Below the pieces are notes generated by a model. It searched no databases, was not told where the DNA came from, and worked only from the letters and a program-made list of their open reading frames with translations. From assembly GCF_014195535.1 (NCBI RefSeq), contig NZ_JACIBY010000016.1, forward strand, positions 1 to 64,000: 64,000 bases of DNA, written 5' to 3'. This DNA comes from Runella defluvii (GTDB lineage: Bacteria > Bacteroidota > Bacteroidia > Cytophagales > Spirosomataceae). How positions within the stretch are numbered: the first letter of the stretch is position 1; every line of letters starts with the position of its first letter. Made by a program: the position numbers and the translations under genes. Of this stretch, positions 49,201 to 56,700 are shown in pieces.

Positions 49201-52200
49201 CTGACCAAACTCCAGCTTGTGGTACAACGCAGGTAACTTTAGCAGGTAACACGCCGACGGTCGGGACGGGTATTTGGAGTGTGGTAAGTGGTACAGGAGG
49301 GACATTTGGCGATGCTTCGAGTCCGATGTCAACTTTTAACGGGACAGCAGGTAGCAGCTATACATTGCGTTGGACGATTACAAATGGAAGTTGTACTTCC
49401 ACGGATGATGTAACGATTAGTTTCAACCAAAACCCGACGGTATCCAATGCTGGTCCTGACCAAACTCCAGCCTGTGGAACAACGCAGGTGACTTTGGCAG
49501 GTAATACACCAACGGTAGGGACGGGTGTCTGGAGTGTGGTAAGTGGTACGGGAGGGACATTTGGTAATGCGAATAGCCCGACGTCAACTTTTAACGGGAC
49601 AGTAGGTAATAGTTATACGCTTCGTTGGACGACCACGAATGGAAGTTGTACTTCTGCCGATGATGTAACGATTACATTCAACCAAAACCCGACGGTATCC
49701 AATGCAGGTCCTGACCAAACTCCAGCTTGTGGTACAACGCAGGTAACTTTAGCAGGGAACACGCCGACGGTCGGGACGGGTATTTGGAGTGTGGTAAGTG
49801 GTACAGGAGGGACATTTGGCGATGCTTCGAGTCCGATGTCAACTTTTAACGGGACAGCAGGTAGCAGCTATACATTGCGTTGGACGATTACAAATGGAAG
49901 TTGTACTTCCACGGATGATGTAACGATTAGTTTCAACCAAAACCCGACGGTATCCAATGCTGGTCCTGACCAAACTCCATCTTGCGGTACAACGCAGGTG
50001 ACTTTGGCAGGTAATACACCAACGGTAGGGACGGGTGTTTGGAGTGTGGTAAGTGGTACGGGCGGGACGTTTGGCGATGCTTCGAGCCCGACGTCAACTT
50101 TTAACGGGACTGCAGGAAATAGTTATACACTTCGCTGGACACTCACGAATGGAAGTTGTACTTCGAGCGATGATGTAACGATTACATTCAACCAAAACCC
50201 AACGGTATCCAATGCAGGTCCTGACCAAACTCCATCTTGCGGTACAACGCATGTGACTCTAGCAGGTAACACGCCGACGGTCGGAACGGGTGTCTGGACT
50301 GTGGTAAGTGGTACAGGAGGGACATTTGGTAATGCTTCGAGCCCGACGTCAACTTTTAACGGGACTGCAGGTAGCGTTTACACATTGCGTTGGACGATTA
50401 CGAATGGAAGTTGCACTTCTAGCGATGATGTAACGATTACATTCAACCAAAACCCGACCGTATCCAATGCGGGTCCTGACCAAACTCCAGCCTGTGGAAC
50501 AACGCAGGTGACTTTAGCAGGCAATGCACCGACGGTGGGGACGGGTTTATGGAGTGTGGTGAATGGTACAGGAGGGACATTTGGGAATGCTTCGAGCCCG
50601 ACGTCAACTTTTAACGGGACAGCAGGTAGCAGTTATACATTACGTTGGACGATTACGAATGGAAGTTGCACTTCTAGCGATGATGTAACGATTACATTCA
50701 ACCAAAACCCGACCGTATCCAATGCGGGTCCTGACCAAACTCCAGCCTGTGGAACAACGCAGGTGACTTTAGCAGGCAATGCACCGACGGTGGGGACGGG
50801 TGTTTGGAGTGTGGTAAGTGGCACGGGTGGAGCATTTGGCGATGCGAATAGTGCTATTTCAAGTTTCACAGGCATTGCGGGAAGTAGTTATGTATTGCGC
50901 TGGACAATTAGCAATGGTCAATGCAGTGCCTCAACGGACGATGTGAGTGTGACGTTCACGCAAAACCCAACTCCCCCAACAATTGGCACGATTACGCAAC
51001 CGACCTGTGCATTGGCTACGGGAAGCGTCGAATTGAGCGGTTTACCATCGAGTGGTACTTGGACATTGACGCGTAACCCTGGTTCTGTCACTAGTACAGG
51101 AACAGGAGGGACGACGACGGTTTCAGGCTTAGTTTCAGGAATATACACTTTTACGGTGACCAATGATGCAGGTTGTACATCGTTGGCGAGTGGGGATGTA
51201 GTGATTACTGTGCCCCCTAGCAATGTAAGTATTACAACGGCAGCAAGCGCGCCTATTTGTGCAGGAGCGACTTCCTTCACAATACCTTACACGGCCACGA
51301 CGGGTAGCCCACTAACTTATTCGATTACGGGAGTAGGAATTACATCGGTTAGCAACGGAACACTACCTTCAACGCCGATTGTGGTGAATTTGAGTGGGCC
51401 AGCGGCGGGTAATTCAATTTCGTATAGCCTTGTTGTGAGCAACGCTGGCGGCTGTGTTTCGCCAAATGTTACAGGTAGTGTGGCCGTTCAAAACAAACCA
51501 ACGATCACGCTAACGACGCTTCAACAAACCCTAAACGAAGGCAATAATCCCGTTCTTTGCGATACCGATGCGAATTCAGTTAACAGTTTACAGTTTAACG
51601 TCTTGATTTCGTGCGTTTCGGGTTCACCCGTTTGGCGCGTACAAGTGGGCAGTGGTGCATGGAGCAACTGGTCAGCGACAGCCCCAGTTTCCCAACCGTC
51701 CAATAACCAACCCCACCGCTACCAAGCGGCTTGCGACGCCAATTGCGCTTCGACTTATTCGGGAGTCATTGAATTGACAATTAATAACCGTGCCTCTGTT
51801 CCGCAAAATGTGTCATTGCTCGTGGATGGCGTAACAGTTTCTGTGGGTGAGACGAAGGAAGTGTGTAGTTTGGTGAATATGCCTCTTACATTTAATGCCA
51901 ATTGCGCCACGGGTGAAGTAATTCTTTACTCAGTGGATGGTGGAGAATACAGTGTAGGCGTACCCGTAGGCTTGGTGGATAACCAGTATCACAATTACCG
52001 CGTACGTTGTCGGCAATCAGACGGAACGCCATCGTGTGTGGAATCTGAGTCGGGGGTAATGCGGTTAAAATTGGTGGTCATACCAGCAGCGCCGACGGTA
52101 TCATTGTCATCAACAAGCAGTTGTAACCCATCGGCGAGTTTCAGTGGCCAATCAACTTGCGGAAGTTTGCGAACAGTTTGGTACAATGCGACGACGAACG

Positions 52201-53477
52201 TGGCTTTGCCAAGCTTACCCGCCACTGTTCCTACAGAAACGACGTCGTACTATGCGCGTTGTCAAACGGAAAATGGTTGCGTGAGCGAGAAGAGTAATGT
52301 CGTAACGTTTACGTTAACGCCAACCCAAGTTGCTCCCGTGATTACGGCAAGCCAAGAGATTGTGTGTACGGGTACAACGGTCACTATTTCGGCCAATTGC
52401 CCCGCAGGTAGCCAAACGTTCTGGAACACGGGGGTCACTGCGCCAAGTTTTGAGGTAGCGTTTAGCAACGTAACCAAACAAACCTACTGGGCAAAATGCC
52501 TTTTTGAAGGTGGTTGCCAGAGTTCAGAAAGTGTCCGCAAGGATATTTATTGGAATGCGTTTGTGGTGACGTTAATCAACATCGGTGAAAGCAAGTCGGC
52601 GGTGAAGCCAACGAATGACAAGTCATTGTGGACAAGCCAATTCATCACCCGCGACGGTGGTCCAGAATTGGATCAAAGCACGCAAGTGAATCCGACGTTA
52701 TTTTACGTCGAAAACGCCAACAAAATGGCCCCTCGCTACTGGACCATCAACGTAGAAGCGTGCGGATTAAGCACTGACGGTTCATTGACCTTTGATATGT
52801 TGGCGACGCCAGAAATGGGCGTGATACGTTCGTTCAACACGCACGAGAACAACGCACCGTATTTCATGTACGCCAACCGTGAAGGCTGGACGGAATTGTA
52901 TGCTCAAAACCACCCTGCCTACGGTTTTTACCAAGACAATGGGGCGGGTGGTAACGTATATGATTCGGGGTTACCAAAAGGTTTATACAAATTAGGCATT
53001 CGTTATTGGGACCAAAAGGGCTGGGGCAGCATTTATCCCTCAACGCGCAAGCCGCAAGGCAACGTGCTGGCGTACCAAGAATACTGGTTCCGCATTCAAT
53101 CGCGAGATGGGGTAGGTGTAGGAGCAGCGAGGACAGCGGATAGTGAAGATGCAAAAGGCAAAGGGCAAGGAGCAAGGGGCGAAGGGCAAGGTTCGGATAA
53201 CGGAAAACAGCTAACGGAGAACGGCGCCTTTGCCACCGTTCTCCCCAACCCCGTCACCAGCATTCTGCGTCTGAAGGTGCAAGATAGCAAAGGGCAAACA
53301 GTGCAAGCTGCGTTGACGGATGCTTCTGGTCGCCAAGTGATGGGTCGTAAATTTGTGCCCGAAACCAATACCCACCAAGAAGAGTTTGGGGTGAGTGAGT
53401 TGCCGACGGGGATGTATTTCTTGAAGGTGACGACGGCTGAACAACAGGCTACTTTGAAGGTGGTGAAGGTGGAGTAG
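37290..53477 (+). CDS. 5395-aa T9SS-secreted multi-beta-helix/Ig-repeat giant A5
   Basis: ATG 37290 opens a signal peptide (MKKLFYLLVFLWCVQPVLG, then QN). Three beta-helix blocks follow, each begun by a CSLREA-type motif (CSLREAIANANN at residue 102, CTLRAAIQEAN, CTLRAAMQEI) and closed by a choice-of-anchor Q-type end (TDQRG then DIGAYE, or DIGALE): nt ~37540-39110, 39111-40170 and 40431-41905. The third contains a Gly-rich stretch. He_PIG-like domains (VNYSQSITATGGTAPYTYSV) separate them. Then come an Ig domain (SYQWRKGGVTI), a discoidin-like domain (~42440-42970), Ig/cadherin-like units, another beta-helix-like region (~43570-45590), 21 Ig-like 85-aa units (45597-50965), two more Ig units, the common cassette (51499-53125) and the T9SS sorting domain (ATVLPNPVTSILRLK). 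It is expected on the cell surface as a very long adhesin-like fibre. No frameshift is seen. The operator just upstream suggests control by a hybrid regulator. Confidence 0.93.
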   Translation: MKKLFYLLVFLWCVQPVLGQNSFFGNPKSDASSSVFQQSPSAFQYTKKARMSQPVLLAANPLEAGTRAHQTTMTSPNARALKPLSTITVTTLSDQVSVNGQCSLREAIANANNDAATNSDCAAGSGADVIVLNATGTYTLGGTELSITSAITIQEGSGVTATISGNNASRVFNVSTTNGNLKLNGLTVENGSTTTAGGCIQLGANTRLEFLSGVLQNCSSTVNGGAIGTIASPHAITIYQSTLQNNTSGGFGGAIFQSGTAEYLSVYQTTFNNNQSGGGTLGGGGALHWLDSAGGTLEIGDNSFTNNRTQATATTDALGGAIYVNVGSTSTTEITGSTFTDNQALNASNLNRGGAFYKTGTGSLTFSNNILTGNSAASDGGGIFNNQGTLSVKNTEIAGSATSANGGGVANVSGATLNLVGSAISGYSATNGGGAWNAGTLRIVNSTISGNTASSGGGIWNTTGTITLRNATISNNTATTGGGINSSSGIVSLGNTIVAGNTAATGADISGTINSSGYNLFSNSSGMTGTGPTDIVNASPGLLPLTNDGGLTKTHALLLESPALNAGVSVLAKDVSNSNADLTTDQRGGGFVRKFGTSVDIGAYELACSGPLVVNTLSDGVDAVPGDGVCATSGGVCTLRAAIQEANALTSCNSSITISITATGTINLTSALPAIDHDLSITGPGANVLSVTGANLYRPFTINTGKVVAISALTVTNGYDANQAGAIQNYGTLTMTNCTVKSSSAPQGGGVQNDGVLTMTGCTINSNTSTGAGAAFAMYGTTTTLVNCTVSGNTASSTGGGFLVGLGTLNLTNCTVTNNTATDGGAMNLSGSAHVLKNSIIAGNVATNTSNENIAGSVSASSSYNLIGAGGVGGLTNGTNNNQVGIANVYLAVLADNGGPTQTHALLANSPALDKGAAIAGLTTDQRGQVRAYDISTIAASSGGDNSDIGAYEAIPSCNTVALSPSSLPSGTVGVNYSQSITATGGTAPYTYSVTSGSVPAGLTLQSDGTWSGSPTEGGTFNFTVTAIYGLGCSGSQAYTLTINGCSSARTFTVNDTGDGADTNPGDNTCATAGGTCTLRAAMQEIMASGGCSNTINFSVTGTINIATALPDITLPLTINGGTSGMTINRSSGVAFRIFTVNSGVVSFNKLTISNGSGVEGGGIYNAATLTLTECVLSGNTTTGARPLTGGGAGVFNAGTGVLTLNRCAVVNNIATGQAGNGGAGSGGGGGGLGGGILNNGGTVNSTNTTFSGNQAVGGAGGGGTSGCCVGSGGSGGGNGGVGGSALNPSLPTAGNFGGGGGGGGNGYNGAAGGRFGGGGGGGQAAGGGTSGGAAGFLGGSGGAGSSSVSRNGAGGGGGGAGGAIFQNGGTTTLLNVTIVNNTVTGGAGGTSSNGPSNGGAGSSRGGGIYNESGTVTLKNAIVAANNAQQSSYADFDNNSAAFTTNGYNLFGSGSGAPTGGSQDQSIASSSVFTTVVSALGYFGGGTVPSHRLLSGSPAIDKGSAAVSVDQRNLTRPVDQPGVSSAPGGDGSDIGALEAQICSGTVAVSPSTIPTVGSGAPYNLTLSGSGGTAPYFFNLISGSLPTGLILSPTGSLSGTPTVNGTYNFTIQVADNLGCVSDQAYTVVVFCPTITTHPTSQVICGGTTATLSVAVDNSAGVSYQWRKGGVTIDGETNSTLTISSFSSANEGSYDVVVSTAACAMIPSNAATLTLAGTTTMTNAMPYWGGQLNGNQFQVGTVNSSGSNTWPSTEPPGNVFDGTFAKSLIRVTTNAGYIFTPASCSQSGRVINSFRIYTANDTPDRDPSSYSLYGTNSAISGNGPFDATQFTLIASGALALPSGRNTSTLDNANSQLVSFTNTTPYTSFMLVFPTIKNAGATISTQIGEIKLYPENNQPTLNTTTVSIAQGVTTTGTSMGSATSGTTQAPNTLTTAVSSDGTNFGSSATLNGVTLNNVVVAADGNVTANVSASCTATNGSFTVKITNNQSQSVLATVAINVAANSAPTLTYGNASVNTGTATTVNPATGASDNGSISTIVLQSVSPATSPATLTVDNVTGGVTVPNNVPAGVYTVTVRATDNCSSFTDATFTLTVQSADYAISIASNVLTINDVSGNGEALNISESGSNIRFNVTGRTYSINGGAITPFTTPADVALAGITSIVVNTSTGNDIINVGGFASNPLPSLSINGGTGDDQVNFNGDINFVANANLDVDLQNDDANPGTDQVSFTNNANLLLTGTGAAVLKVSRNIVFSNGTASLETTDGNLTLEANQQTTASTGNFVGVSVNGATVRVNGTGSLSVKGKSGDDSAINQFGIVVQNGGLISGGTSGTATIEGSVGAGSANGNIGVYVTGTNARISSLGGNVSVVGSGGSTGASSTCSGVVVITNGTITAGGSGTVTVSGTGGAGSGNFNAGVYVAGTVNTLITSSGGNVSVTGIGGGTGSGNNNHGIWQELGGTITAGGSGLVTVQGTGGATTGNNNNGVYMKDANTKITSGGGNVSVTGIEGGGAGSLGISQASSLGITTATNGGNIALIANSMDLASTISTQVAGSTTLRPYTNNVAINLGTSTNSIGGPLGLSDTELDNITTGTLIIGNANSGNLTVSGEISRPASTNVQLVSGGDVLISGGGFNTSGGTLLLDPGTSTAAVKPTFNGTDATASTLSLGGDLNIAINGMTVGDGTGSTYSQLNVVGGVNLLGVNLVLSGTTTLVGGETFVIVDNDGTEAISGTFTNFAQGATLSNFLNSGLNATISYTGGTNNNDVVITVEQVCPTVSNAGPDQTPACGTTQVTLAGNAPTIGTGVWSVVSGTGGTFGNTSSPTSTFNGTAGIAYTLRWTTTNGSCTSSDDVTITFNQNPTVSNAGLDQTPACGTTQVTLAGNTPTVGTGVWSVVSGTGGTFGNANSPTSMFSGTAGSTYTLRWTITNGSCTSTDDVIITFNQNPTTSNAGPDQTGATTCGLTQVTLSGNTPTVGTGSWSVVSGTGGAFGTVSSPTSTFSGTAGSTYTLRWTITNGSCTSTDDVIITFNQNPTVSNAGPDQTPACGTTQVTLAGNTPTVGTGVWTVVSGTGGTFGDASSPTSTFNGIAGNSYTLRWTITNGSCTSTDDVTISFNQNPTTANAGLDQIPACGTTQVTLAGNTPTVGTGVWTVVSGTGGTFGDASSPTSTFNGTAGSTYTLRWTTTNGSCTSTDDVTISFNQNPTVSNAGPDQTPACGTTQVTLAGNTPTVGTGVWSVLSGTGGTFGDASSSMSTFNGTSGSTYTLRWTTTNGSCTSSDDVTISFNQNPTTANAGPDQTPACGTTQVTLAGNAPTIGTGIWSVVSGTGGTFGTVSSPTSTFNGTAGNSYTLRWTITNGSCTSTDDVTISFNQNPTTANAGLDQIPACGTTQVTLAGNTPTVGTGVWTVVSGTGGTFGDASSPTSTFNGTAGSTYTLRWTTTNGSCTSTDDVTISFNQNPTVSNAGPDQTPACGTTQVTLAGNTPTVGTGVWSVLSGTGGTFGDASSSMSTFNGTAGSTYTLRWTTTNGSCTSSDDVTISFNQNPTTSNAGPDQTPACGTTQVTLAGNEPMVGTGVWSVLSGTGGTFGDASSSMSTFNGTAGSTYTLRWTTTNGSCTSSDDVTISFNQNPTTSNAGPDQTPACGTTQVTLAGNEPMVGTGVWSVVSGTGGIFGNANSPTSTFNGTAGSAYTLRWTITNGSCTSSDDVTISFNQNPTVSNAGPDQTPACGTTQVTLAGNAPTVGTGVWSVVSGTGGTFGDASSPTSTFNGTAGSAYTLRWTITNGSCTSTDDVTITFNQNPTVSNAGPDQTPACGTTQVTLAGNTPTIGTGIWSVVSGTGGTFGNTSSPTSTFNGTAGSVYTLRWTITNGSCTSSDDVTISFSQNPTVSNAGPDQAPACGTTQVTLAGNAPTVGTGVWSVVSGTGGTFGDANSATSSFTGVAGNSYVLRWTISNGQCSASTDDVSVAFTQTPTTSNAGPDQTPACGTTQVTLAGNTPTVGTGIWSVVSGTGGTFGDASSPMSTFNGTAGSSYTLRWTITNGSCTSTDDVTISFNQNPTVSNAGPDQTPACGTTQVTLAGNTPTVGTGVWSVVSGTGGTFGNANSPTSTFNGTVGNSYTLRWTTTNGSCTSADDVTITFNQNPTVSNAGPDQTPACGTTQVTLAGNTPTVGTGIWSVVSGTGGTFGDASSPMSTFNGTAGSSYTLRWTITNGSCTSTDDVTISFNQNPTVSNAGPDQTPSCGTTQVTLAGNTPTVGTGVWSVVSGTGGTFGDASSPTSTFNGTAGNSYTLRWTLTNGSCTSSDDVTITFNQNPTVSNAGPDQTPSCGTTHVTLAGNTPTVGTGVWTVVSGTGGTFGNASSPTSTFNGTAGSVYTLRWTITNGSCTSSDDVTITFNQNPTVSNAGPDQTPACGTTQVTLAGNAPTVGTGLWSVVNGTGGTFGNASSPTSTFNGTAGSSYTLRWTITNGSCTSSDDVTITFNQNPTVSNAGPDQTPACGTTQVTLAGNAPTVGTGVWSVVSGTGGAFGDANSAISSFTGIAGSSYVLRWTISNGQCSASTDDVSVTFTQNPTPPTIGTITQPTCALATGSVELSGLPSSGTWTLTRNPGSVTSTGTGGTTTVSGLVSGIYTFTVTNDAGCTSLASGDVVITVPPSNVSITTAASAPICAGATSFTIPYTATTGSPLTYSITGVGITSVSNGTLPSTPIVVNLSGPAAGNSISYSLVVSNAGGCVSPNVTGSVAVQNKPTITLTTLQQTLNEGNNPVLCDTDANSVNSLQFNVLISCVSGSPVWRVQVGSGAWSNWSATAPVSQPSNNQPHRYQAACDANCASTYSGVIELTINNRASVPQNVSLLVDGVTVSVGETKEVCSLVNMPLTFNANCATGEVILYSVDGGEYSVGVPVGLVDNQYHNYRVRCRQSDGTPSCVESESGVMRLKLVVIPAAPTVSLSSTSSCNPSASFSGQSTCGSLRTVWYNATTNVALPSLPATVPTETTSYYARCQTENGCVSEKSNVVTFTLTPTQVAPVITASQEIVCTGTTVTISANCPAGSQTFWNTGVTAPSFEVAFSNVTKQTYWAKCLFEGGCQSSESVRKDIYWNAFVVTLINIGESKSAVKPTNDKSLWTSQFITRDGGPELDQSTQVNPTLFYVENANKMAPRYWTINVEACGLSTDGSLTFDMLATPEMGVIRSFNTHENNAPYFMYANREGWTELYAQNHPAYGFYQDNGAGGNVYDSGLPKGLYKLGIRYWDQKGWGSIYPSTRKPQGNVLAYQEYWFRIQSRDGVGVGAARTADSEDAKGKGQGARGEGQGSDNGKQLTENGAFATVLPNPVTSILRLKVQDSKGQTVQAALTDASGRQVMGRKFVPETNTHQEEFGVSELPTGMYFLKVTTAEQQATLKVVKVE
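40955..41395 (+). repeat. Gly-rich low-complexity coding stretch in A5
   Basis: About 145 codons of GGN-rich sequence encode runs such as GGGGGGGGNGYNGAAGG and GGRFGGGGGGGQAAGGG within the third beta-helix block. Unrelated frames stay open here because of the GGT/GGC repetition. It probably forms a flexible loop or a Gly-rich edge of the helix. Confidence 0.8.
45597..50965 (+). repeat. 21-copy 255-bp tandem array in A5
   Basis: I count 21 units of 85 aa (SNAGPDQTPACGTTQVTLAG, GTYTLRW-like core, NGSCTSTDDVTI). Units 3, 14 and 21 are slightly longer. Higher-order copies are visible: 46621 onward recurs at 47386 (765 bp, three units), units 9 and 10 are near-identical (255 bp), and 49261 onward recurs at 49771 (510 bp, two units). 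Confidence 0.95.
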
Positions 53478-53500
53478 GAGTGGAGTTGCCAACAAAGAAA

Positions 53501-53547
53501 AAGAGCGGGTCGGAGCAGGGGAAGCCTTGTCTTTGACCCGCTTTTTT
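53501..53547 (+). terminator. Terminator after A5
   Basis: aagagcgggtc (53501-53511) pairs with gacccgctttt (53535-53545), with one G-U pair, around a 23-nt loop, and the T-run ends at 53547. Confidence 0.75.
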
Positions 53548-53670
53548 GGGGAATAAAACCGTAGAAAATTCACTTCACGAAGACTCGTTATTTTTGGGGG
53601 ATTAAAAGCTGTTTATTGTTTTTTTTGGGGGGTACTTTTTATTTGCTATTAACTCTCTAAAAATAAAGGA

Positions 53671-53697
53671 GTTGTAAATTGCAACGTTTTTGCAACG
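53671..53697 (+). promoter_or_regulatory. GTTGTAAATTGCAACG repeat region before A6
   Basis: TTGCAACG occurs at 53679-53686 and 53690-53697 (11-bp period), and GTTG/CAAC also allows a small hairpin. The leading TTGTAAATTG is also found just before the TTGTCCACCC repeats at 7466-7520. It is a weak candidate operator 44 bp before the annotated A6 start. Confidence 0.25.
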
Positions 53698-53740
53698 CTT
53701 GAAATTTGGCGTTTAGGGAGCGCATTAGGTAGTTTTAACT

Positions 53741-56700
53741 ATGCCAATTCCTAAACTATATCGCCAACCTAAGTTTGTGTTATTACTGCTAGTACTTCTT
53801 TTTGGAGTGTTGGTGGCGGGGTGTTGGTATGGTTACCAAAAACAATTGAAAAACTTGGAAAAACAACTCTACGAATTACAACACCAACTGCAAACCCAAC
53901 GCTGTATGATTCATTCTACTTTATTCACTACGATTCCCAAACGAGCCTTTCAAAATCTGTTAGCGCTACTATTTCTAGCTTGTCTTAGCCAAGCCCAAAC
54001 GATTCGCTATGTGAAACCAAACGGTACGGGAGATGGCTCTTCGTGGGCCAACGCCTCGGGGGATTTACAGGCCATGATCAATGCTTCGGGTACCCAACAG
54101 GTGTGGGTCGCCAAAGGTACCTATAAGCCTGCCACTGATGTTTCGGGAAACGCCAGCCCCGCCGACCCTAGAATGAAGACTTTCCAGATGAAAGCAGGGG
54201 TGAAGATTTACGGCGGTTTTAAGGGTGACGAAACTGACCTTTTACAACGTACTTTCACGGTGATGGCGAACAATAAAAGTATCTTGAGTGGAGATTTGAA
54301 CGGGGATGACGCCACCACAGGCAACGGTGAAAATAGCTACCATGTTGTTTTTAATGATGATAATGGCTTAACAACCACTAATGCCCTTTTGGATGGCTTT
54401 ACCATTAAAGAGGGAAATGCGAATAGGAGTTATCCTTACAATAGTGGCGGCGGGATGTATAACGACTCCTCCTCACCGAGCTTAGTGAATTGTAGCTTCT
54501 CGGGCAATCAGACCAGCGCTGCCGGCGGCGGGATGTATAACAACAACTCCTCCTCACCGAGCCTTGTGAATTGCAGCTTCTCGGGTAATCAGGCTGGACG
54601 CGGCGGCGGGATGTTTAACGACAACTCCTCACCAAGCTTAGTGAATTGTAGTTTCTCGGGCAATCAGGCCGGCGTTAACGGCGGCGGGATGTGTAACTCC
54701 TCCTCCTCACCGAGCCTGGTGAATTGTAGCTTCTCGGGCAATCAGGCCAGCGTTAACGGCGGCGGGATGTGTAACACCGCCTCCTCCTCACCGAGCTTAG
54801 TGAATTGCAGCTTCTCGGGCAATCAGGCCAGCTTTGACGGCGGCGGGATGTATAATTTCTTCAACTCCTCACCAAGCCTTAAGAACTGTATCCTGTGGGG
54901 CAACAGCAGTGAAGTGTATAATACTAGTGGGAGCAACCCTACCTACACCAGTACCCTCGTCAGAGGTTTGAAAAAAGGGGGCTTTCAAGGCACCGAAAAC
55001 CCGCTTTTTGTCAATCAACCCTCCGCAGGACTTGGCACCGCCGGCGATTTGCGCCTGCAGCCTTGCTCGCCCGTTATCAATGCTGGCAATAATGCGGATA
55101 ATTCGTCTTCTACTGATTTAGACGGTAATACCCGTATTTTCGGTACAATCATCGATTTGGGAGCCTACGAGTACCAATCTGATTTGCGGCCTGCGGCTAT
55201 TACCCCTTCTGTAACCGGTAGTAGCAACCCTACCACCTGTGGGGGCACTGAGGGCAGTATTACCTTGAGCGGACTTCTGAATAGTGCCCCGTATTCAGTT
55301 ACTTACAAAAAAAATACCACCGCAGTGGCCGCGACCAACTTTACCTCCAACGGCAGCGGTGTCCTTACTCTGACGGGCTTAGGAGCAGGGAGCTATACCG
55401 ATATTGTGGCTACCTATGGTACTTGTGTGAATAATGCCGCCACCGCCACCACTATGCCCACTCTGACTGATCCCACAAAACCAAGCCTTATCCTAAGTAC
55501 GATTCCGGCCATTTGTGCGGGGACGATGTCGTTTGCGGTACCTTATACCAACCCCACGCAATCGCCCAACAACTATTCGATTTCGGGAACGGGGATAACC
55601 CCCATCACCAACGGGAATTTGAGTAGTCCCATCACGGTTAACTTAAGCACTGCGGCTGTGGGGAGTTTGATTCCTTTTACCCTCACGGTCAAAAACACCA
55701 CGACCAACTGCGTTTCGAACGGCATTATGGGGAGTGTGGTGGTCAATCCCCAACCCGTGGGTCCGAGTTTGAACGTCAAAACGCCAAATGTATCAGCGGT
55801 ATGTTTCGGCACGTCGGTCAGTGCCACTTTCAACGCGGGCAGCGAGGGGGTAGGTTGTTCGGACGACTATGTGGTGATTATTGACGGCGGCAGTCCCGTG
55901 GCCTATAGTTCGGGAAGTTTGGTAGGGGCTACGGCCAACAGTTCGGTAGAGATTAAAGGCCGTGGTGCCAACTGTAGTTCGGGCTGCGTTACGGATTACG
56001 TAACGTTGGCTAGTTGGACGGTAAACCCTCTTCCCACAGCTACGATTTCGGGGACAACGACGGTGTGTAGAAACAATCCATCACCTAGCATCACTTTCAC
56101 GGGCGCGAATGCAACTGCACCTTACACGTTTACCTATAAAATCAACGACGGAGCACCCCAAACGGTGACAACTACGGGTGGCAACAGCGTGACGGTAGCA
56201 GCGCCAACGGGGACAGCGGGCACGTTTGTTTATAGTTTGATAAGTGTCTCAGAAAGTTCATCAACGGCTTGTAGCCAAACCCAAACGGGCAGCGCAACGG
56301 TGACGGTAAACCCTCTTCCCACAGCTACGATTTCGGGGACAACGATGGTGTGTAGAAACAATCCATCACCTAGCATCACTTTCACGGGCGCGAATGCAAC
56401 TGCACCTTACACGTTTACTTACAAAATCAACGATGGCCCAGCCCAAACGGTGACAACCACGAGTGGCAACAGCGTGACGGTAGCAGCGCCGACGGGAACG
56501 ACGGGGTCGTTTGTGTATAGTTTGGTGAGTGTATCGGAAAGTTCGTCAACGGCTTGTAGTCAAACGCAAACGGGCAGCGCAACGGTGACGGTAAACCCTC
56601 TTCCCACAGCTACGATTTCGGGCACGACGACGGTGTGTAGAAACAATCCATCGCCTAGCATCACCTTCACAGGCACAAATGCGACGGCACCCTACACGTT

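Noticed and set aside
45597-50965. CRISPR-like regular repetition
   Set aside because: The period is 255 bp and fully coding in one frame with no short repeat/unique spacer alternation; these are protein domain repeats.
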